A stretch of 64,000 nt of DNA, from positions 4,340,001 through 4,404,000 of the forward strand of contig BPGE01000001.1 of the NCBI GenBank assembly GCA_026002875.1. The letters run 5' to 3'. Every line of letters starts with the position of its first letter. Positions within the stretch are counted from its first letter, which is position 1. The stretch comes from Bryobacteraceae bacterium. Its GTDB lineage: Bacteria; Acidobacteriota; Terriglobia; Bryobacterales; Bryobacteraceae. Below are positions 1-8,599 of this stretch, one piece after another. Position numbers and translations under genes: made by a program. The notes under the pieces are model-generated. The model did no database searches. It was given only the letters and a program-made list of their open reading frames with translations, and had not been told where the DNA came from.

Positions 1-246
1 CAGAACGTGCTTCGCATCCCACGAAACCTGCGGGTCGGCGGCAGCGTAAAAACCCTGCGACAGAACGCGGGCGGCGCCGCCCGGAACGGCCAGAACCAGC
101 CGCGGCTGCCCTCCGGCGGGCGTTTCCGTCAGGACAACCGGCGTCCGCGCCGCGGCGGTCCGGTCCGGCTGCGCGGACAGCCCCTGCAGACAGAGCAGAC
201 CCGTCAGAAACAAACAGGATCTGAAACTCCCCTTTGCATTCCGCAC
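1..246 (-). CDS. Secreted protein, N-terminal fragment (truncated by window edge)
   Basis: An open frame of 82 codons runs off the left edge. It begins at a GTG (246-244); there is no in-frame ATG and no strong Shine-Dalgarno sequence. The first 26 or so residues form a typical signal peptide: basic start (RNAKGSFR), hydrophobic core (CLFLTGLLCLQG) and a probable cut after LSA. The mature part ends in VLSQGFYAAADPQVSWDAKHVL, which resembles the opening of a PD40/WD40-type propeller blade in TolB-like secreted proteins. That resemblance is weak and based on a single blade, so the function is not assigned. It is transcribed towards the window edge. Confidence 0.5.
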   Translation of the reverse strand, partial: MRNAKGSFRSCLFLTGLLCLQGLSAQPDRTAAARTPVVLTETPAGGQPRLVLAVPGGAARVLSQGFYAAADPQVSWDAKHVL

Positions 247-366
247 TGAGTGATAGTCTATGGGGAAAGCCCCGGGAATCCAATACGGGCGGGATGTTAC
301 TGCAAACCGATTAGAAAGACGTGCGCGGGATTGTGGAAACCCTCCGCAGGCCAGCCGCGCAAGGGC

Positions 367-1362
367 TCAGTAGGCGCCGCACTCCATCAGGGCGCGGACT
401 TCCGCCGGATCGCTGGTCCTGCCCAGAATCAATGCCAGCCGGATGCGCGCCTTGGCGGCGTTCAGCGTGCCGGCGAACAGCACGCCGCGCTGCCGGAGAT
501 CGTGGCCGCTGCCTTTGTAGCCGTAGATGTCGAGCACCCGGCCATGCGCGCAACGGGTGGCGATGACGACGGGAATTCCGGCGTCAATGGCGCGCTGGAT
601 GGCGGGTACCGCCTGCGGCGTCACGTTGCCCCGGCCCGTTCCTTCCACGACGATGCCCCGCGCGCCGCTTTCGCGGGCGAAATCAATGAAGCGGCCGTCC
701 GCTCCGGCGCACATCGTCACCAGATCCACCCGCGTTTCAATCCGCGGCGCCTCGATGACGATGCGGTCGATCAGGCGGCGGCCGAAGATGACCCGGTCCA
801 CGTCGACGAGGCCGAGCGGCCCGAAAACGGGGCTCTGGAACGTCTCGAGCTGCTGGGTGTCGGTCTTGGTGGCTTCGCTGGCGGCATGGATCATCTGGTT
901 CAGGACGACGAAAACCCCCTGGCCGCAGGCCTGGGGGCTGAGCACGGTGCGGATGGCGGCGGAGAGGTTGGCGGGGCCGTCGAAGCCGGGTTCGCTGACC
1001 GTGCGCATGGCGCCAACCACCGCCACCGGCTTCGGCGAGGTATGGCGCAGATCGAGCAGGTAGGCGGTCTCTTCCAGCGTGTCGGTGCCATGCGTGGCCA
1101 CGGCGCCGGCGATCTCCTCGCGGGCCAGCTCCCGCCGCAGGATTTCGCTCACTTCCCACATCCGCTCCAGCGTCATATGGGGGCCGGGGTACTGGCCGTA
1201 TTCGAAGACTTCAAGCTCGGCCAGGGATTGCAGCGCCGGGTCGTGCTCCAGCAGCTCCCGCGCGCCGAGAGCCGGCACGGCGGCGCCGACAGCCGGGTCG
1301 TAGCGCATCCCGATGGTTCCTCCGGTGAACAGGACGAGCACGCGGGCCATGGCACCTCCCAT
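367..1362 (-). CDS. L-asparaginase (asparaginase/glutaminase family)
   Basis: Predicted to hydrolyse L-asparagine to aspartate and ammonia. Both diagnostic motifs are present: the nucleophile loop FTGGTIG (Thr13) and HGTDT at residues 91-95 (catalytic Thr-Asp pair). Its length, 331 residues, is normal for a type I/II asparaginase. There is no signal peptide, so it is probably cytoplasmic. Two starts are possible. The ATG at 1362 is preceded by GGAGGAGGACA, and a second ATG four codons later has its own GGAGGT, giving MARVLVLF directly. The gene is divergent from the zinc-ribbon gene at 1428 and stands alone. Confidence 0.9.
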   Translation of the reverse strand: MGGAMARVLVLFTGGTIGMRYDPAVGAAVPALGARELLEHDPALQSLAELEVFEYGQYPGPHMTLERMWEVSEILRRELAREEIAGAVATHGTDTLEETAYLLDLRHTSPKPVAVVGAMRTVSEPGFDGPANLSAAIRTVLSPQACGQGVFVVLNQMIHAASEATKTDTQQLETFQSPVFGPLGLVDVDRVIFGRRLIDRIVIEAPRIETRVDLVTMCAGADGRFIDFARESGARGIVVEGTGRGNVTPQAVPAIQRAIDAGIPVVIATRCAHGRVLDIYGYKGSGHDLRQRGVLFAGTLNAAKARIRLALILGRTSDPAEVRALMECGAY

Positions 1363-1427
1363 TGTCCTCCTCCGGATGCGAGTGCGAAGAGTGAGAATCC
1401 TCGTGCCGTGGCGGCACTAAATGTGCG

Positions 1428-1688
1428 ATGGCAGCTCCCCTCCGCATGGCGGAGCCTGAACCGCCGGGCTTGCTGGCGCGGCTGGCACGGGCCGCCTGCC
1501 CCGCCTGCGGCAGCCCGAGAGCGGTCCGCTCGCAGCGCAGGACGGCCGCGGATCACCTGCTGGGCGTGCTTGGCCTGAGGCCTTTTCGATGCCAGTCCTG
1601 CCGCTGGCGGTTCCATGCGTGGCCATCCCTGCGGCTGCTGGCTGGACCCTTGCCGGACGGCAGAAGCCGCGCCCGATACCCCCGATAA
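1428..1688 (+). CDS. Small zinc-ribbon protein
   Basis: An 86-residue protein with two CxxC knuckles: CPAC near residue 24 and CQSC near residue 57. About 30 residues separate them, including RSQRRTAADHLLGVLGLRPFR. This is a four-cysteine zinc ribbon followed by WRFHAW. The spacing and basic linker match small uncharacterised zinc-ribbon proteins; the role is unknown. No Shine-Dalgarno precedes the ATG at 1428, and an internal ATG at 1446 is equally possible. It is divergent from asparaginase, with 65 bases between the starts. Confidence rests on the clean double CxxC in a short frame. Confidence 0.55.
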   Translation: MAAPLRMAEPEPPGLLARLARAACPACGSPRAVRSQRRTAADHLLGVLGLRPFRCQSCRWRFHAWPSLRLLAGPLPDGRSRARYPR

Positions 1689-1866
1689 AAAATATCGATT
1701 TGTCTTGAGTCCAGACAGGCCGCATAATTCCTTCAAGTCTGGAACTCACCCCGCCTGAGCGGGACAACGTGCTTTAGTCCCGCATCCTCCGGACCTCAGC
1801 CCGCCTGGCCAGCAGTGTTGCCCGAACGGCGGGCGGCATCCCACTCCGAAATCAGAGGTACAACCG

Positions 1867-3003
1867 ATGCGGCAGACGTGTGTCTTCCTGTTCTTTGTCT
1901 CCTGCTGCCTGCCGGCGCAGACACCCGCTCCCGAGCCAGCGGCCGGAACGGCGCAGCCGCCCAATGCTTTTGGCTGGAAGCGGCTCCAGTTCAGCGGCTA
2001 CATCGACAGCTTCTACGATCTGAACTACAACCACCCGCCTTCGCGGACGTCGCAGCTCCAGGCATTCAACTTTACGGCGGACAAGTGGAGCCTGGCCAGC
2101 GCGACGGCGGTGATCCAGTCAGACCCCGCTCCTTTCGGATTCCGTGTGGACGTGGGCATGGGCCGGGTTTATGACGCATTCTGGCTGAGCGAGACGTCGC
2201 ACGACGGCTGGTCGCGCCATCTGTTGAATGCCTATGTGAGCGTGAAACCAGCCGCCTGGCGCGGCGTGCAGCTGGATGCCGGCAAGTTCGTCACCAGCGC
2301 CGGCGCCGAGGTGACCGAGAGCCACCTGAACTGGAACTACTCGCGCAGCCTGCTGTTCGCCTTCGGACCCTACTATCACGCCGGGCTCCGCGCCTCCGTA
2401 CCCGTGGGCGACCGCTGGACCGTGGGAGGCGCGCTGGTGACGGGCTGGAACACGGTCCGGGACAACAACACCGGCAAGACGTTCGGCTTCACGAGCACGG
2501 GCAATTTCGGCAAGGTGTCGATCGCGAACACCTATTACACGGGGCCGGAAAATACAGGCACAAACCAGGGCTGGCGGAACTTTTACGACTCGGTGGTGAC
2601 GGTGAACCCCTCCAGCCGCGTCTCCATGTACTTCAACTTCGACGCGGGCAGCAACCGCGCCCCTTCCGCGCCCTCGTCGAAGTTCTGGGGCGTGGCGGGC
2701 GCCGGGCGGATCGCTCTGTCGCAGAACTTCGCGCTCGCGCCGCGGCTCGAGTATTACAGCGACCGCGACGGCTTCTGGACAGGCGCGCCCAACACGTTCC
2801 GGGAATTCACCCTCACGGCGGAATCGAAGCTGAACGACAACCTGATCTCGCGGCTTGAATTCCGCAAGGACTGGTCGAGCCAGCCTTTCTTTCAGAGGGA
2901 ATCGACGCCGGCGCTGGCCCGTCACCAGAGCATGCTGGTCGCCGGCGTGATGATCGTGCTGACGCCGAGGCTGCTGGATTTCACCGGCGCAAAGAGCAAG
3001 TAG
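1867..3003 (+). CDS. Outer-membrane beta-barrel porin (BBP2/OmpL-like)
   Basis: A 378-residue protein with an N-terminal signal peptide (MRQTCVFLFFVSCCLPAQ). It is followed by a long series of alternating amphipathic segments ending in LVAGVMIVLTPRLLDF. The opening FSGYIDSFYDLNYNHP, the central DAGKFVTSAGAEV and the closing EFTLTAESKLNDNLISRLEFRKDWS are typical of the putative beta-barrel porin-2 family. It probably sits in the outer membrane; the substrate is unknown. The start ATG has AGAGGT eight bases upstream. It lies 57 bases ahead of accA in the same direction, but with its own spacing, so an operon is not certain. Confidence 0.75.
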   Translation: MRQTCVFLFFVSCCLPAQTPAPEPAAGTAQPPNAFGWKRLQFSGYIDSFYDLNYNHPPSRTSQLQAFNFTADKWSLASATAVIQSDPAPFGFRVDVGMGRVYDAFWLSETSHDGWSRHLLNAYVSVKPAAWRGVQLDAGKFVTSAGAEVTESHLNWNYSRSLLFAFGPYYHAGLRASVPVGDRWTVGGALVTGWNTVRDNNTGKTFGFTSTGNFGKVSIANTYYTGPENTGTNQGWRNFYDSVVTVNPSSRVSMYFNFDAGSNRAPSAPSSKFWGVAGAGRIALSQNFALAPRLEYYSDRDGFWTGAPNTFREFTLTAESKLNDNLISRLEFRKDWSSQPFFQRESTPALARHQSMLVAGVMIVLTPRLLDFTGAKSK

Positions 3004-3060
3004 GGCGCCGAGCAGGTCCGGGTCCGGGCGGGCTAGACTCAGGAGAGAGGAATTCTTCTC

Positions 3061-4008
3061 ATGAGCGGCCCATCGCCGGACCGGATTGCCGACCTGGAGC
3101 GCGAAATCGCGCAGCTCCAGATGAAGTCGACGGGCGACCAGGCCCGCCTGGCGGAGCTGCAGGAGCAGCTGCGTTCGCTCCGCGGCGAACAGGGCATCAA
3201 TCTCGCATGGCAGCGCGTGAAGCTCGCGCGCCATCCCAAGCGCCCGCACTCGCTCGACTACATTCAGCGCATCATGCCGGACTTCACCGAGATCCACGGC
3301 GACCGCTGCTTCGGCGATGATCCGGCCATCGTCACCGGATTCGGCACGCTGCTGGGCGGCGGACCGGCCATGATCATCGGCCAGCAGAAGGGCCGGGACA
3401 CGAAGCAGAAGCTGTACCGCAACTTCGGCATGCCGAAGCCGGAAGGCTACCGCAAGGCGATGCGCGCCATGGAACTGGCGGCCAAGTTCGGGCGGCCCAT
3501 CATCACGTTCCTGGACACTCCGGGAGCGTACCCCGGCATCGACGCGGAAGAGCGCGGACAGGCGGAGGCGATCGCCTGGAACCTGCGCGAGATGTCGCGG
3601 CTGGGCTCGCCGGTGATTGTCGTGGTGATCGGCGAAGGCGGCTCCGGCGGCGCGCTGGCCCTCGGCATCGGCAACAAGGTGCTGATGCTCGAGAACGCCA
3701 TCTACAGCGTCATCAGCCCGGAGAGCTGCGCGGCCATCATCTACCGCGACGCCAGCAAAGGCGAGCGGGCGGCGTCGGCGCTGCGGCTCACCGCGCCGGA
3801 TCTGCTGAAGCTGGAACTCATCGACGGCATCATCCCGGAGCCCGGCGAGGGCGCCCACGAGGACTATGACCGGGCGGCGCAGAACCTGCTGCAGGCTGTG
3901 AACGCCTCGATCGCCGAGTTCAGCGCGATGACGCCGGAGCAGCTGATCGCCCAGCGCGTGGAGAAGTTCCGCCGCATGGGCAACTTCTTCACCGAGGCGA
4001 CAGCGTGA
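3061..4008 (+). CDS. accA: Acetyl-CoA carboxylase carboxyltransferase subunit alpha
   Basis: Forms, with AccD, the carboxyltransferase that moves CO2 from biotin to acetyl-CoA in the first step of fatty-acid synthesis. It has 315 residues (E. coli AccA has 319). The N-terminal coiled coil (residues 6-45) is followed by the family core: HPKRPHSLDYI, FTEIHGDRCFGDD, GQQKGRDTK, TPGAYPGIDAEERGQ and GEGGSGGALALGIG. The ATG at 3061 is preceded by GGAGAGAGG, and a TAGACT box lies at 3034-3039. No accD is in this window; accB and accC lie at 31.7-33.5 kb. The next gene overlaps its stop. Confidence 0.97.
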   Translation: MSGPSPDRIADLEREIAQLQMKSTGDQARLAELQEQLRSLRGEQGINLAWQRVKLARHPKRPHSLDYIQRIMPDFTEIHGDRCFGDDPAIVTGFGTLLGGGPAMIIGQQKGRDTKQKLYRNFGMPKPEGYRKAMRAMELAAKFGRPIITFLDTPGAYPGIDAEERGQAEAIAWNLREMSRLGSPVIVVVIGEGGSGGALALGIGNKVLMLENAIYSVISPESCAAIIYRDASKGERAASALRLTAPDLLKLELIDGIIPEPGEGAHEDYDRAAQNLLQAVNASIAEFSAMTPEQLIAQRVEKFRRMGNFFTEATA

Positions 4009-4277
4009 ATCCCCGGAAGCTGGCCCTCCTGGCGGTCTCCGGCTTCCTGCTGCTCGCCGGCATCATGACATGGATGATGCTGTCGGGCAGGAAGCACCGG
4101 GTCGAAGTCTGCATGGAGTACCGCGGCCAGACCGTGTGCCGCACGGCGGCGGGCGCGACGCGGGAAGAAGCGATCCGGACCGCCACGGACAACGCCTGCG
4201 CCCTCCTCGCCGGGGGCATGACCGATTCGATGCAGTGCGGCCGCACGCCGCCGAAGAGCGTGCGCGATCTGGAGTAG
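4005..4277 (+). CDS. Membrane-anchored hypothetical protein coupled to accA
   Basis: A 90-residue protein whose GTG start overlaps the accA stop as GTGA (4005-4008), indicating translational coupling. One hydrophobic segment (residues 6-25, LALLAVSGFLLLAGIMTWMM) is followed by a soluble domain of about 60 residues. That domain contains HRVEVCMEYRGQTVCRTAAGATREEAIRTATDNAC and three cysteines. The pattern fits a signal-anchor protein with a small exported or cytoplasmic domain. I do not recognise the family. Coupling to accA may mean only shared expression. Confidence 0.7.
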   Translation: MNPRKLALLAVSGFLLLAGIMTWMMLSGRKHRVEVCMEYRGQTVCRTAAGATREEAIRTATDNACALLAGGMTDSMQCGRTPPKSVRDLE

Positions 4278-4605
4278 CGCCAGCCGCGCCACAGGCCAGA
4301 CCGCTGTTTCGCCGCCTGCCGGCTGCTTTTGCCGGAAAGCGTCTCGCGGAAGCGTTGCGAGCCAATTCAGCGCCGCAAACAGTGACCGCGGTTACCCCGC
4401 CTGCGGGCAACTCCATCTCCCGCGTCCGCTGGTCCATTCCGCAATCGCACCGCGCTGTGCGCCGGATTCCGTGACGCCCGCGGGAGCTGCGGTGGCGGCA
4501 GGGTTGCGCCGCGGACGAATCCGGCCTTGACTGCGATCCATGCGTATGTTAACCGTAGACCCATACTCGCCGTGTAAGCGGGGATTCTCGACCACGGGGC
4601 AAGCC
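4278..4605 (+). other. Intergenic region upstream of the first TonB receptor
   Basis: A stretch of 328 bases without a supported gene. A TTGACT hexamer at 4527-4532 could be a -35 element for the receptor gene, but no convincing -10 lies 16-18 bases downstream. No terminator-like hairpin was found after the gene ending at 4277. Confidence 0.4.
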
Positions 4606-7600
4606 ATGAACCGATTCTTCCTTCCCATGCTTCTGGTATCCGTGTGCGCAACGGCCCTTGCGCAGACCTCGACAACGCGCATCTCCGGAACCGTGCTGGA
4701 CTCGAGCGGCGCAGTCGTGCCGCGGGCGTCCGTCACGCTCACCAACGACGCCACGGGCGTCAGCGAACGGCAGGAGACCACCGAAGCAGGCCTCTATTCG
4801 TTCCCATCCGTGCCCGTCGGCGCATACACCCTCAAAGTGGAGGCCCCGGGCTTCCGCACCGCCATCCGCGGCGGCGTGGTCCTCCAGGTGAACACCCCCG
4901 TCAACCTCGACGTCACGCTCGAGGTAGGCGCCCCGTCGGAGACGGTTGTCGTCAGCGCCAGCGCTGAGCTGCTCCAGACGTCGAGCGCCACGCTGGGCAA
5001 CGTGGTGGAACAGCGCGCCATCGTCAACCTGCCGCTCAACGGGCGCAATCCGCTCACTCTGCTGATGTACGAGCGCGGCGTCACGCAGCGTTCCGGCAAC
5101 ACGGTCACCGTCAACGGCGCGCGCCCCACGGCCAACAACGTCACCATCGACGGCATTGAAGCCAACGAGTCTTCCTTCTCCAACCCCACCAACAACGTCT
5201 TCCGCCTCAACCCGGACAACGTGCAGGAATTCAAGGTCACAACGCTGAACCCCACGGCGGAAGAAGGCCGCAACTCCGGCGCAAACATCTCCATCGCCAC
5301 GCGCTCCGGCACCAACGAGTTCCACGGCACCCTGTTTCACTACTTCCGCAACACGGCTCTCAACGCCCACGAGTTCTTCGCCAAGGCGCAGGGCGCTGCG
5401 AAGCCCGTCATCCAGCTCAATCAGTACGGCTTCGAGCTTGGCGGCCCGGTGCGGAAGAACCGGACGTTCTTCTTTGCCAGCTGGCAGGGGCAGAAGGTGA
5501 ACTTCGCCGATCCCATCGACAAGGCGTTCGGCGAATCGGTCGATCTCTACTCGCCCTCGGCTCTCAACGGCATCTTCCGTTACTGGGTGGCCGACCCCGT
5601 GAGCCCGCTCGTGATCAACGGGCAGAGGATCGTCCAGAACGGTCCGCAGCTCGTGGATCCGGCGACGGGGCGTTACCGGGAAGGCGTGCGCGATTGCCAG
5701 GGCGCGGGCGACACCAACTGCATCGCCTCGTTCAACGTTTTCGCCGCCGACCCGCTGGGCCGCGGGATGGACTCGCTGGTCAAGTCGGTGCTGGGCCGGT
5801 ATCCGGCGCCGAACACGTACTCGGCGGGCGACGGCCTGAACACCGGCATTTATGTCTGGAACACGCCCTTCCGCATCCGCGGTCCGCACTACCTGTTCCG
5901 CGTGGACCATCAGCTCTCCTCGAAGCACTCCCTGTTCGCCCGCTACCTCGGCGCCCGGCAGGAAACCCTCGGCGGCGACCCGTTGAACGGAAGGCCCGTC
6001 GTTCTGCCGGGTTTCCCGCCGCGCGGAGAGGTGTTCCGCCCGGCCAAGAACATCGCCGTCGGCCTGCGCAGCGTACTCTCGCCGCGCGTGGTCAATGAGC
6101 TGACGCTCGGCCTGGCCCGCTTCGAATTCCTTTTCACGCAGGGCGAAGCCAACCCCGAGTTTCCCAACCAGCCCCGCTTCACGTTCAACAACTCCGACGT
6201 CCATTACACGGCCAACCCGCGCACCTACCGGGCCGTGACTACGCCGCAGATTGTCGAGAACCTGAGCATTATCAGCGGGCGTCATGTGTACCGCTTCGGC
6301 GCCAACATCCGCATGTACCGCCACAACGACCAGCGCGGCGATGTCGGCGGCACCAGCCTCGTGCCCTCGATCTCGCTCTCCAGAACCACGCGGCCGCCCG
6401 CGGGCTTCACACTGCCCGCGGTCGCCAGCGCCACGCGTCCGGGCATCGCTGCAGCCGATCTGAACCGGCTCCAGGGCATGATCAACGATCTGCTCGGCAT
6501 TCCCGCGGGTCTCACCCAGGTGTTTCTCGGCGATCTGAAGAGCGACGCCTTCCTGCCGTTTCAGACGGGAGAGAAGAGCGTGACGCTGTGGGTGCAGGGC
6601 CAGCGGCTGAAGCAGTACAACTTCTACGCGCAGGACGAGTGGAAGCTGCGGCCCAATCTCACCATGAACTACGGCGTGCGCTGGGAGATCAATCTGCCTC
6701 CAACGGAAGCCGGCGGCCGCGTGTTCGTGCCGGACCGGATGATCGACGGCCGTGACGGTCCGGTCACTTTCATCCGGGCGAAACGCTGGTACCAGAACAA
6801 CAACCTGGGCGCGCTCGCGCCGCGCGTCAGTTTTGCCTGGTCGCCGGACCGCTTGCGCGGAACCGTGTTCCGCACCGGCTACAGCATGGCGTTCGATCCG
6901 ATCGGATCGTTCATCGTTACCTCCGTGGCGACTTCCGTGCCTGGCCAGACGTTCCGGTGCAGCTCCCAGTTCTCCGGCAGCGGCGGCGCACTGGTGACCA
7001 CGCCCGGCTGCGCTCCCGTGCCCAACGTGCGCCTGGGGGACGGCTTCCCGCGGGAGTTGCCGCCGCCGAGCGTCAAGCCGTCGTCTTTCCTCTCGCCCCC
7101 CGCGCAGGTCACCACCAATGCGCCTCCTGTGCGCGTCTTCGACCAGGGCCTGCAGATGCCCACCGTGCATATGTGGAATTTCGACATTCAGAGGGAGCTG
7201 CCGGGCGGATTCGTCGTCAGCGCCGCTTATGTCGGACGCCGCGGCACGCGTCTCTACCGCGCCTGGGACGCCAACCAGATCAACATCACGCCGATTCTGC
7301 CCTCGTTCCTCGCCATGCGGCACAACCTGCGCCTGGGCGGCGGCTGCCGTCCGGATGGCACGCTGGCCAGCGGAGCGCCCTGCCCCGGGGCCCAGTCCGT
7401 CCCCATCATCCAGCAGGGGCTGATCTCGGCCGCCTTCGCCAACAGCTCGCAGACGCAGTCCGAACTGGCCCAGAACGCGGCCGGCAGCTTCGGCAACCGC
7501 ATCGAACAGAGCACGCTCAACGCCCGGTTGCGCATGAACCAGCAGTTCGCCCAGATCATGTATGTCGACAACGGCGGCGACTCGAACTATCACTCCGGCC

Positions 7601-8409
7601 AGTTCGCCGCCCGCCGGCGGTTCGACCGGGCAGGTTTGCTGCTGAACGCCGCCTATACCGTGGGCAAGTCCATCGACAATCTCTCGCTCGATCCCGTTGC
7701 GGCAACTGTGGGCGGCGGCCTGACGACGACGGCTGCCCGAACTCCTGCCGACGCCCGCAACTACAGGAACGAACGGGCGCGTTCCGATTATGACCAGCGC
7801 CACGTGCTCAATATCGCCGGCGTGTACGAACTGCCTTTCGGCCGCGGCAGGAGCTGGCTCGGCAACGCCTCGCGCGCCCTCGAACTTCTCGTGGGCGGAT
7901 GGAGCATCTCCACGCTTTATACCTACCAGTCCGGCGAGCCCTTCACCGTCCGCTCCGGCGCGCTGACCCACAACGCCTCGGCGCAATCGCGCGCCGCTCT
8001 GGCTCCGGGGGCGTCGCTGCCCAAGGCGAAGCTCCAGGAAAAGCCGGGCGTCATCGGACCGGTGCTGTTCCCCGACGCCAGCGCCTTCACGTTCCCCGAG
8101 CCCGGCCAGCTCGGCCTCGGCCGGAACATCTTCCAGGGGCCGAGCTTCCACAACCTCGACGCCTCGGTATCCAAGCTCTTCGCCGCCACCGAGCGCGTCA
8201 AGGTCACGCTCCGCGCCGAGTTCTTCAACGCGCTCAACCACCCGAACTTCCGCAATCCGCGCGACGCCAGCGTCGGCTCGCCCGCCATCACGTCCACCGT
8301 CTTCGGCCAGACCTGCTGCGTCACGCTCTCGACGGCCAGTTCCGCGACGACGAATCAGAACGGCGAAAGCTGGCGCGTCATCCAGCTGGCCCTCCGCGTT
8401 TCCTTCTGA
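4606..8409 (+). CDS. Oar-like TonB-dependent receptor with carboxypeptidase-regulatory N-terminal domain
   Basis: A large outer-membrane receptor of 1267 residues from the ATG at 4606. The frame opens at 4540, but the 22 extra residues would hide a clean signal peptide, MNRFFLPMLLVSVCATALAQ. Domains in order are: signal peptide; carboxypeptidase-regulatory-like fold at about 22-115 (RISGTVLDSSGAVVPRASV, GLYSFPSVPVGAYTL); plug at about 130-260 (LPLNGRNPLTLL, TVNGARPTANNVTIDG); and a long beta-barrel ending in a terminal Phe (LALRVSF). Such proteins, numerous in Acidobacteriota, are thought to take up oligosaccharides or other large ligands. The substrate is unknown. A strong hairpin follows the stop. 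Confidence 0.9.
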   Translation: MNRFFLPMLLVSVCATALAQTSTTRISGTVLDSSGAVVPRASVTLTNDATGVSERQETTEAGLYSFPSVPVGAYTLKVEAPGFRTAIRGGVVLQVNTPVNLDVTLEVGAPSETVVVSASAELLQTSSATLGNVVEQRAIVNLPLNGRNPLTLLMYERGVTQRSGNTVTVNGARPTANNVTIDGIEANESSFSNPTNNVFRLNPDNVQEFKVTTLNPTAEEGRNSGANISIATRSGTNEFHGTLFHYFRNTALNAHEFFAKAQGAAKPVIQLNQYGFELGGPVRKNRTFFFASWQGQKVNFADPIDKAFGESVDLYSPSALNGIFRYWVADPVSPLVINGQRIVQNGPQLVDPATGRYREGVRDCQGAGDTNCIASFNVFAADPLGRGMDSLVKSVLGRYPAPNTYSAGDGLNTGIYVWNTPFRIRGPHYLFRVDHQLSSKHSLFARYLGARQETLGGDPLNGRPVVLPGFPPRGEVFRPAKNIAVGLRSVLSPRVVNELTLGLARFEFLFTQGEANPEFPNQPRFTFNNSDVHYTANPRTYRAVTTPQIVENLSIISGRHVYRFGANIRMYRHNDQRGDVGGTSLVPSISLSRTTRPPAGFTLPAVASATRPGIAAADLNRLQGMINDLLGIPAGLTQVFLGDLKSDAFLPFQTGEKSVTLWVQGQRLKQYNFYAQDEWKLRPNLTMNYGVRWEINLPPTEAGGRVFVPDRMIDGRDGPVTFIRAKRWYQNNNLGALAPRVSFAWSPDRLRGTVFRTGYSMAFDPIGSFIVTSVATSVPGQTFRCSSQFSGSGGALVTTPGCAPVPNVRLGDGFPRELPPPSVKPSSFLSPPAQVTTNAPPVRVFDQGLQMPTVHMWNFDIQRELPGGFVVSAAYVGRRGTRLYRAWDANQINITPILPSFLAMRHNLRLGGGCRPDGTLASGAPCPGAQSVPIIQQGLISAAFANSSQTQSELAQNAAGSFGNRIEQSTLNARLRMNQQFAQIMYVDNGGDSNYHSGQFAARRRFDRAGLLLNAAYTVGKSIDNLSLDPVAATVGGGLTTTAARTPADARNYRNERARSDYDQRHVLNIAGVYELPFGRGRSWLGNASRALELLVGGWSISTLYTYQSGEPFTVRSGALTHNASAQSRAALAPGASLPKAKLQEKPGVIGPVLFPDASAFTFPEPGQLGLGRNIFQGPSFHNLDASVSKLFAATERVKVTLRAEFFNALNHPNFRNPRDASVGSPAITSTVFGQTCCVTLSTASSATTNQNGESWRVIQLALRVSF

Positions 8410-8419
8410 ACCGCCGGCG

Positions 8420-8449
8420 CCCGGCGGGCCTCCCTCAGGGCCCGCCGGG
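8420..8449 (+). terminator. Terminator-like hairpin after TonB receptor
   Basis: A perfect 11-base-pair stem (CCCGGCGGGCC at 8420-8430 with its complement at 8439-8449) closes an 8-base loop. It begins 11 bases after the receptor stop. There is no clear T tract, so termination may be weak or Rho-assisted. Confidence 0.6.
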
Positions 8450-8523
8450 TTCGCGGCGCGGCTGTCTGTCCAGCGCCCCCCTGCAAAAGCCCTCTTCTTC
8501 CTCCCAGGGGCAGCTTCTCCCGT

Positions 8524-8527
8524 CTAA
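8524..8527. repeat. Left target-site duplication CTAA
   Basis: CTAA at 8524-8527 directly abuts the left terminal repeat of the insertion element. An identical CTAA at 9848-9851 abuts the right one. It fits the YTAR target preferred by IS5-subgroup elements. Confidence 0.8.
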
Positions 8528-8542
8528 CAGGTCGCTGAAAAA
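8528..8542 (+). repeat. Left terminal inverted repeat of the IS element
   Basis: CAGGTCGCTGAAAAA, the exact reverse complement of 9833-9847. Confidence 0.85.
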
Positions 8543-8599
8543 CTCCGGAACAAGACACCTCGGAAATGTTTGATGCGTCTTTCCTAGTGTAGGGACGCC

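Noticed and set aside
4527-4555. Complete promoter for the first TonB receptor
   Set aside because: TTGACT is present but the bases 16-18 downstream do not form a -10 box.
4549-8241. A 1230-codon open frame on the minus strand opposite the first TonB receptor
   Set aside because: It mirrors the real gene's codon-position bias in G+C-rich DNA; the translation is rich in Arg, His, Val, Glu and Ala without domains, and the plus strand has a complete receptor.
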